Under the pieces are notes generated by a model. The model was not told the origin of the DNA, did not search any database, and worked only from the letters and a program-made list of their open reading frames with translations. From JAWXTK01 sp044433645 (lineage in GTDB: Bacteria > Bacteroidota > Bacteroidia > Bacteroidales > Rikenellaceae), in contig JAWXTK010000028.1 of assembly GCA_044433645.1 (NCBI GenBank), positions 1 through 15,034 on the forward strand: a DNA stretch of 15,034 nt, given 5' to 3'. Each line of letters begins with the position of its first letter. The first letter of the stretch is position 1. Made by a program: the position numbers and the translations under genes. Of this stretch, positions 11,737 through 15,034 are shown in pieces.

Positions 11737-12588
11737 ATGCGAGATAGGATATTTAAAACACTTTTGGTTTTATCCTCAATTTTAATATTTTTTATGTGTG
11801 GAGCGATTTTTTATTCGCTCTTCACTGATTCTATAAGTGCGTTCTCTCACTTTGGTATCGTTGAATTTATAACTGGTAAACATTGGGACCCAAACCCTGA
11901 TAGAGAGGCTTATGGGGCACTACCTTTTATTATGGGTACGCTTTTAACTTCGTTTTTGGCTCTGCTTTTTTGCATACCTTTTGCTTTGGCTGTTGCATTG
12001 TTTAATGGTGAATATTTTAGGGGCAAAAAGATAGCTACGGTGCTTAGTACTGTGGTGGATTTATTGGCCGGTATTCCCTCGGTGATTTATGGTCTTTGGG
12101 GTTTTTATACTCTTAGGCCGATTATTGTTTCGTTGGGCTTGTCGGAGCAGGGCTTTGGTATTTTGACGGCATCTATTGTGTTGGCTATCATGATTATACC
12201 CTATGCTGCATCGCTTAGTACTCAGTTCATCACCTTGGTGTCAAACGACTTAAAAGAGGGGGTTTACAGCCTTGGAGGCACACGACTAGATGTTGTGCGA
12301 AGAGTGATTTTCCCTAATGCTGGGGCTGCTATGACGGCTAGCTTTGTGTTGGCTTTGGGGCGTGCGTTGGGTGAGACTATGGCTGTGACTATGCTTATAG
12401 GTAATACTAATAATATGCCTGATTCGATTACTGGCACAGCAAACAGTATGGCCAGTATCATAGCTAACCAATTTGGCGAGGCTTCGGACTTAAGACTTAG
12501 TTCGCTGGTTGCAATAGGTTTGTTGCTGTTCCTGATCACGGCTGTGATAAACTTCTTGGGTAAAATGATTGTAAAACGATTTAATTAA
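11737..12588 (+). CDS. pstC: Phosphate ABC transporter permease PstC
   Basis: One of the two inner-membrane channel subunits of the phosphate importer. The 283-residue protein has about six membrane segments, the first at 8-29. PstC marks are AGIPSVIYGLWGFY (111-124), the cytoplasmic EAA loop EGVYSLGGTRLDVVRRVIFP (174-193) that docks onto PstB, and GRALGETMAVTMLIGN (208-223). The first periplasmic loop carries FITGKHWDPNPDREAYGALP (44-63), matching the typical F..G..W.P....YG.LP of PstC. Length is normal for the short form. The start is 13 bases after the right end of the folded insert, and no clear promoter lies between, so expression should depend on read-through from pstS. Seven bases separate it from pstA. 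Confidence 0.96.
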   Translation: MRDRIFKTLLVLSSILIFFMCGAIFYSLFTDSISAFSHFGIVEFITGKHWDPNPDREAYGALPFIMGTLLTSFLALLFCIPFALAVALFNGEYFRGKKIATVLSTVVDLLAGIPSVIYGLWGFYTLRPIIVSLGLSEQGFGILTASIVLAIMIIPYAASLSTQFITLVSNDLKEGVYSLGGTRLDVVRRVIFPNAGAAMTASFVLALGRALGETMAVTMLIGNTNNMPDSITGTANSMASIIANQFGEASDLRLSSLVAIGLLLFLITAVINFLGKMIVKRFN

Positions 12589-12595
12589 GATAAAA

Positions 12596-13465
12596 ATGGC
12601 AAAAACATCTTCTATCACTAAGCGTAGACTAAAAGATAAGGCTTTTTATCTTGTGGTTATACTCTTTTCTATCTTGGCAGCTGTGCCTTTGGTGGCTATC
12701 TTGGCTGAGGTTGTAATGAAGGGGTATCACCAAATTAATCTAGCGTTTTTTACCGAGGTTGCACCTACGACCTTTGATGCCATGATGGCAAAACAAACCG
12801 GGGCGAGCATCCCTGGGGGTATATTAAATGGTATTATAGGTACTTTGCTTATGGTTGTAATGGCTGCCGTGGTGTCTATCCCTGTTGGAATTTTGGGTGG
12901 GGTCTATTTGTATGAGAAGCCTAAGGGGTTTTTCTCTAGTGTGGTGAGATTTTCTACTGAACTTATCCAGGGTACACCTTCTATTATTATAGGTTTTATA
13001 GTTTATGCGTGGGTTGTAGTGCCACTTGGCGACTATTCAGCTATTGCTGGTGCTGTGGCGCTTGCTATTATGATGATACCTCTTATTGTTCGCTCTACGG
13101 AGGAAACCCTTAAAATGTTGCCTTCTTCGCTTAAAGAGGCAGCCTTGGCCTTGGGAGGAAATTATACGAGAGTGATACTAAAAGTTATGCTGCCAACGGC
13201 CTTTAACGGGATATTCACAGGTATTTTGCTGTCTATCTCTAGGGTTATGGGCGAGACTGCGCCACTTATGCTTACGGCCTTAGGTAGTACCATGGTTAAC
13301 TGGGATATTTCGCGCCCCTCGAGTGCTGTGTCGCTACTTATTTGGGAATTTTACAATGACCCTAACCTAGCTAATTTGGTTTGGAGCGCGTCTTTATTCC
13401 TGCTAATAATTATATTATCTTTGAACATCTTGGCTAAATACATGGCTAAGAAAACAACTAAATAG
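12596..13465 (+). CDS. pstA: Phosphate ABC transporter permease PstA
   Basis: The second channel subunit, partner of PstC. It has 289 residues with a basic N-terminus (TKRRLKDKAF) followed by about six membrane segments. PstA marks are GGILNGIIGTLLMV (74-87, the family's GGI...GT), YLYEKPKG after the second segment, QGTPSIIIGF (125-134), the EAA loop EAALALGGNYTRVILKVMLP (181-200), and RVMGETAPLMLTALG (216-230). Length is usual. The sequence is complete and has no odd residues that I can see. It starts seven bases after pstC and ends three bases before pstB, so the three genes are probably translationally linked. Confidence 0.96.
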   Translation: MAKTSSITKRRLKDKAFYLVVILFSILAAVPLVAILAEVVMKGYHQINLAFFTEVAPTTFDAMMAKQTGASIPGGILNGIIGTLLMVVMAAVVSIPVGILGGVYLYEKPKGFFSSVVRFSTELIQGTPSIIIGFIVYAWVVVPLGDYSAIAGAVALAIMMIPLIVRSTEETLKMLPSSLKEAALALGGNYTRVILKVMLPTAFNGIFTGILLSISRVMGETAPLMLTALGSTMVNWDISRPSSAVSLLIWEFYNDPNLANLVWSASLFLLIIILSLNILAKYMAKKTTK

Positions 13466-13468
13466 ACA

Positions 13469-14230
13469 ATGAAAAACAATATATTAGAGCTAAAAAACGT
13501 CTCAGTATCCTACGGGGGTGCTAAAAACGCTGTAAACCAAGTTTCTGCCTCGCTAGAGGAGAACACCATTACAGCTATCATGGGCCCATCGGGTTGTGGC
13601 AAGAGTACCCTGTTGCGCGCAGTGAACCGTATGCACGAACTTTATGAGGGCATTAATGTTACGGGCGAGATATTATTAAAAGGGCAAAATGTGCTAACTA
13701 TGGATCCTGTGGCAGTTCGTAAAATGGCAGGCATGGTATTTCAAAGGCCTAATCCTTTCCCAACTATGAGCATAGAGGGCAACGTGCTTGCAGGCTATAA
13801 ACTCAACGGCATCTCACTCTCTAAAAGCGAGCGAGCAGAAATAGTAGAGCAAAGCCTTAAGAGCGTTGCGCTGTGGGACGAGGTGAAAGACTCACTAACC
13901 AAAAAAGGCACTTTCCTTTCGGGAGGCCAACAACAACGACTTTGCATAGCTCGCGCCTTGGCCCTAAAACCCGATATTTTGCTAATGGATGAGCCTACCT
14001 CGGCGCTTGACCCAATAGCCACAACTAGGATAGAGGAGCTTATCCAGGAGCTTAAATCTCAGCTTTCTATCGTTATCGTTACGCATAATATGTCTCAGGC
14101 AGCGCGTATTTCCGACAAGAGTATGTTTATGTACTTGGGCGAGTTGGTTGAGTTTGGTGACACTAAACAGATGTTTACCATGCCTAAAGATAAACGCACT
14201 GAGGAATATTTGAACGGACAATTTGGATAA
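13469..14230 (+). CDS. pstB: Phosphate ABC transporter ATPase PstB
   Basis: The ATP-hydrolysing subunit that drives PstCA on the cytoplasmic face. All ABC motifs are intact in 253 residues: Walker A GPSGCGKST (39-47), Q-loop Gln92 in MVFQRPNPFPTMSI, the latter being the PstB-specific version, signature LSGGQQQRL (150-158), Walker B ILLMDEP (170-176) with Glu175, D-loop SALD, and H-loop His206 in VTHNMSQAAR. The NRMHEL segment after Walker A (53-58) is a further PstB hallmark. Length is typical. It starts three bases after pstA and is followed by phoU after 28 bases. Confidence 0.98.
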   Translation: MKNNILELKNVSVSYGGAKNAVNQVSASLEENTITAIMGPSGCGKSTLLRAVNRMHELYEGINVTGEILLKGQNVLTMDPVAVRKMAGMVFQRPNPFPTMSIEGNVLAGYKLNGISLSKSERAEIVEQSLKSVALWDEVKDSLTKKGTFLSGGQQQRLCIARALALKPDILLMDEPTSALDPIATTRIEELIQELKSQLSIVIVTHNMSQAARISDKSMFMYLGELVEFGDTKQMFTMPKDKRTEEYLNGQFG

Positions 14231-14258
14231 TAGCTAAAAATTATATAACTTTACAATT

Positions 14259-14948
14259 ATGACTTTATACAGAGAAAAAATGTTTGAAAAAATCAACCAT
14301 GACCTTATCGTCATGTCTAAAGTTGTTTTCAAACAGATTAAATTTATTTCAGAAAAACTTTCGTTGGAGGATGCGCAAATTTATAGCGATGATATAGTTC
14401 AAAACGAGAGCATGATAGACGGTCTAGAGATAAAAATACGTAAAAATGTTATAGCTACGGTTTTGTTTTATTCGCCCCGAGCATCAGATTTGCGTAAAAT
14501 CATGTCGTGCTACGATATTACTATCTCGCTTGAGAGAATAGCCGATTTGTTGCAAAATATCGACAAGGCTTTGAGTGATGTAGACTTCAAAGGTGAGCTT
14601 TATCAAAGCATCAAAGAGGACTTGCGCGAACTGCTAGTTTTGACTGAGGCTATGGCCAAAGATTCTATCTATTCGTTTGTTCAGGAGGATATGGAATTGT
14701 CTCGTATGACCATAAAATGCGATGATAACGTGGACGCTAAGTTTAGACTAATTAGCGAGAAAATTATAGCTGTTTCAACAGGCAAAAACCTGGGCGAACA
14801 GCAGCTAAAAGAGCTTATTTCGCTTAACGCTTTGGCTCACAATTTCGAGCGTATTGCCGACTACGCAACTAACATAGTTGAGGCGGCAGTATATTTAATC
14901 GAGGGTAAGAATATTCAGCACACAAAACTGGTGGAAAAGAAGAAATAA
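14259..14948 (+). CDS. phoU: Phosphate signalling protein PhoU
   Basis: PhoU links the Pst transporter to the phosphate-sensing kinase and limits phosphate uptake; it is cytoplasmic and membrane-associated. The 229 all-helical residues form two related three-helix bundles. Each has the metal-binding-type E/DxxxD motif: LERIADLLQNI in the first half and FERIADYATNIVE in the second, preceded by VQNESMIDGLEIKI and IKCDDNVDAKF. These are the standard PhoU landmarks, and length is usual. A second ATG seven codons in (MFEKIN) could also be the start; the first was kept because it gives the normal N-terminal helix. It is the last gene of the pst operon. No phoB or phoR is seen, so the kinase partner must be elsewhere. 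Confidence 0.94.
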   Translation: MTLYREKMFEKINHDLIVMSKVVFKQIKFISEKLSLEDAQIYSDDIVQNESMIDGLEIKIRKNVIATVLFYSPRASDLRKIMSCYDITISLERIADLLQNIDKALSDVDFKGELYQSIKEDLRELLVLTEAMAKDSIYSFVQEDMELSRMTIKCDDNVDAKFRLISEKIIAVSTGKNLGEQQLKELISLNALAHNFERIADYATNIVEAAVYLIEGKNIQHTKLVEKKK

Positions 14949-14967
14949 TCAACTTAAATTGTTGATT
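14947..14967 (+). terminator. Weak hairpin right after phoU
   Basis: AATCAAC and GTTGATT form a 7-bp stem overlapping the stop codon. It has no proper T run after it, so it may be an mRNA 3' structure rather than a full terminator. Confidence 0.4.
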
Positions 14968-15000
14968 TATAGTGTGTTAAGCTGAAATATTATGAAAATT

Positions 15001-15034
15001 GTGAGAGAAAAATATTATGTATTTTCTCTCACTT
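15001..15034 (+). terminator. Strong hairpin at the window end, probable pst operon terminator
   Basis: GTGAGAGAAAAATA (15001-15014) pairs with TATTTTCTCTCAC (15020-15032) with one bulged A and a TTATG loop. The window ends after two following T, so the T tract cannot be checked. Confidence 0.55.

Noticed and set aside
1..15034. CRISPR array, toxin-antitoxin pair or defence island
   Set aside because: No regularly spaced identical repeats with unique spacers and no matching gene families were seen.

Overview
The window comes from an AT-rich member of the Bacteroidota, most likely order Bacteroidales. The evidence is consistent across the window: starts lack Shine-Dalgarno sequences, promoters fit the Bacteroidota -7 (TAnnTTTG) and -33 (TTTG) pattern, NusB is the long form of this phylum, a DUF2795-type small acidic protein and a BaiN-type flavoprotein are present, and tRNA genes do not encode CCA. 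The genus cannot be fixed; a low-GC Rikenellaceae-like lineage is only a guess. Nearly everything here is chromosomal housekeeping.

Layout. 1-460: two 116-bp direct repeats exactly 301 bp apart, each ending in the 3' half of a CAT-anticodon tRNA without its 5' half. Between them lie two pairs of 11-bp repeats that look like integrase arm sites. This is probably the decayed end of one or more elements that integrated into a tRNA gene. 484-2377 (minus strand): a 52-aa two-helix membrane protein, nusB, and a YqaA/DedA-type membrane protein. 2378-2573: a divergent intergenic region with three palindromes. 2574-4746: an overlapping three-gene operon (BaiN-like flavoprotein, short HGVHSP protein, PduO-type cobalamin adenosyltransferase). 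4803-5024: DUF2795-type protein. 5117-5187: tRNA-Gln(TTG). 5242-5364: a strongly folded, long inverted-repeat RNA directly upstream of yaaA (5386-6123). 6174-8723: two tandem paralogous secreted alpha/beta hydrolases, one a lipoprotein and one a signal peptidase I substrate. 8785-10179 (minus): an unrecognised 464-aa protein. 10463-14948: a complete phosphate-uptake operon, pstS-pstC-pstA-pstB-phoU.

The phosphate operon is the main functional unit. PstS (lipoprotein) captures phosphate, PstC and PstA form the channel, PstB hydrolyses ATP and PhoU couples transport to signalling. No PhoB/PhoR pair is visible. Upstream of pstS there are two related TTCTGCAA-type palindromic sites 44 bp apart. 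A 222-bp, heavily folded segment with 14-bp terminal inverted repeats separates pstS from pstC and could uncouple PstS expression from that of the membrane genes.

I see no clear new defence or biosynthetic system. The best leads for something undescribed are the 5242-5364 structured RNA, the MITE-like insert inside the pst operon, the tandem tRNA-half remnants with 11-bp arm repeats, and the orphan 464-aa protein.
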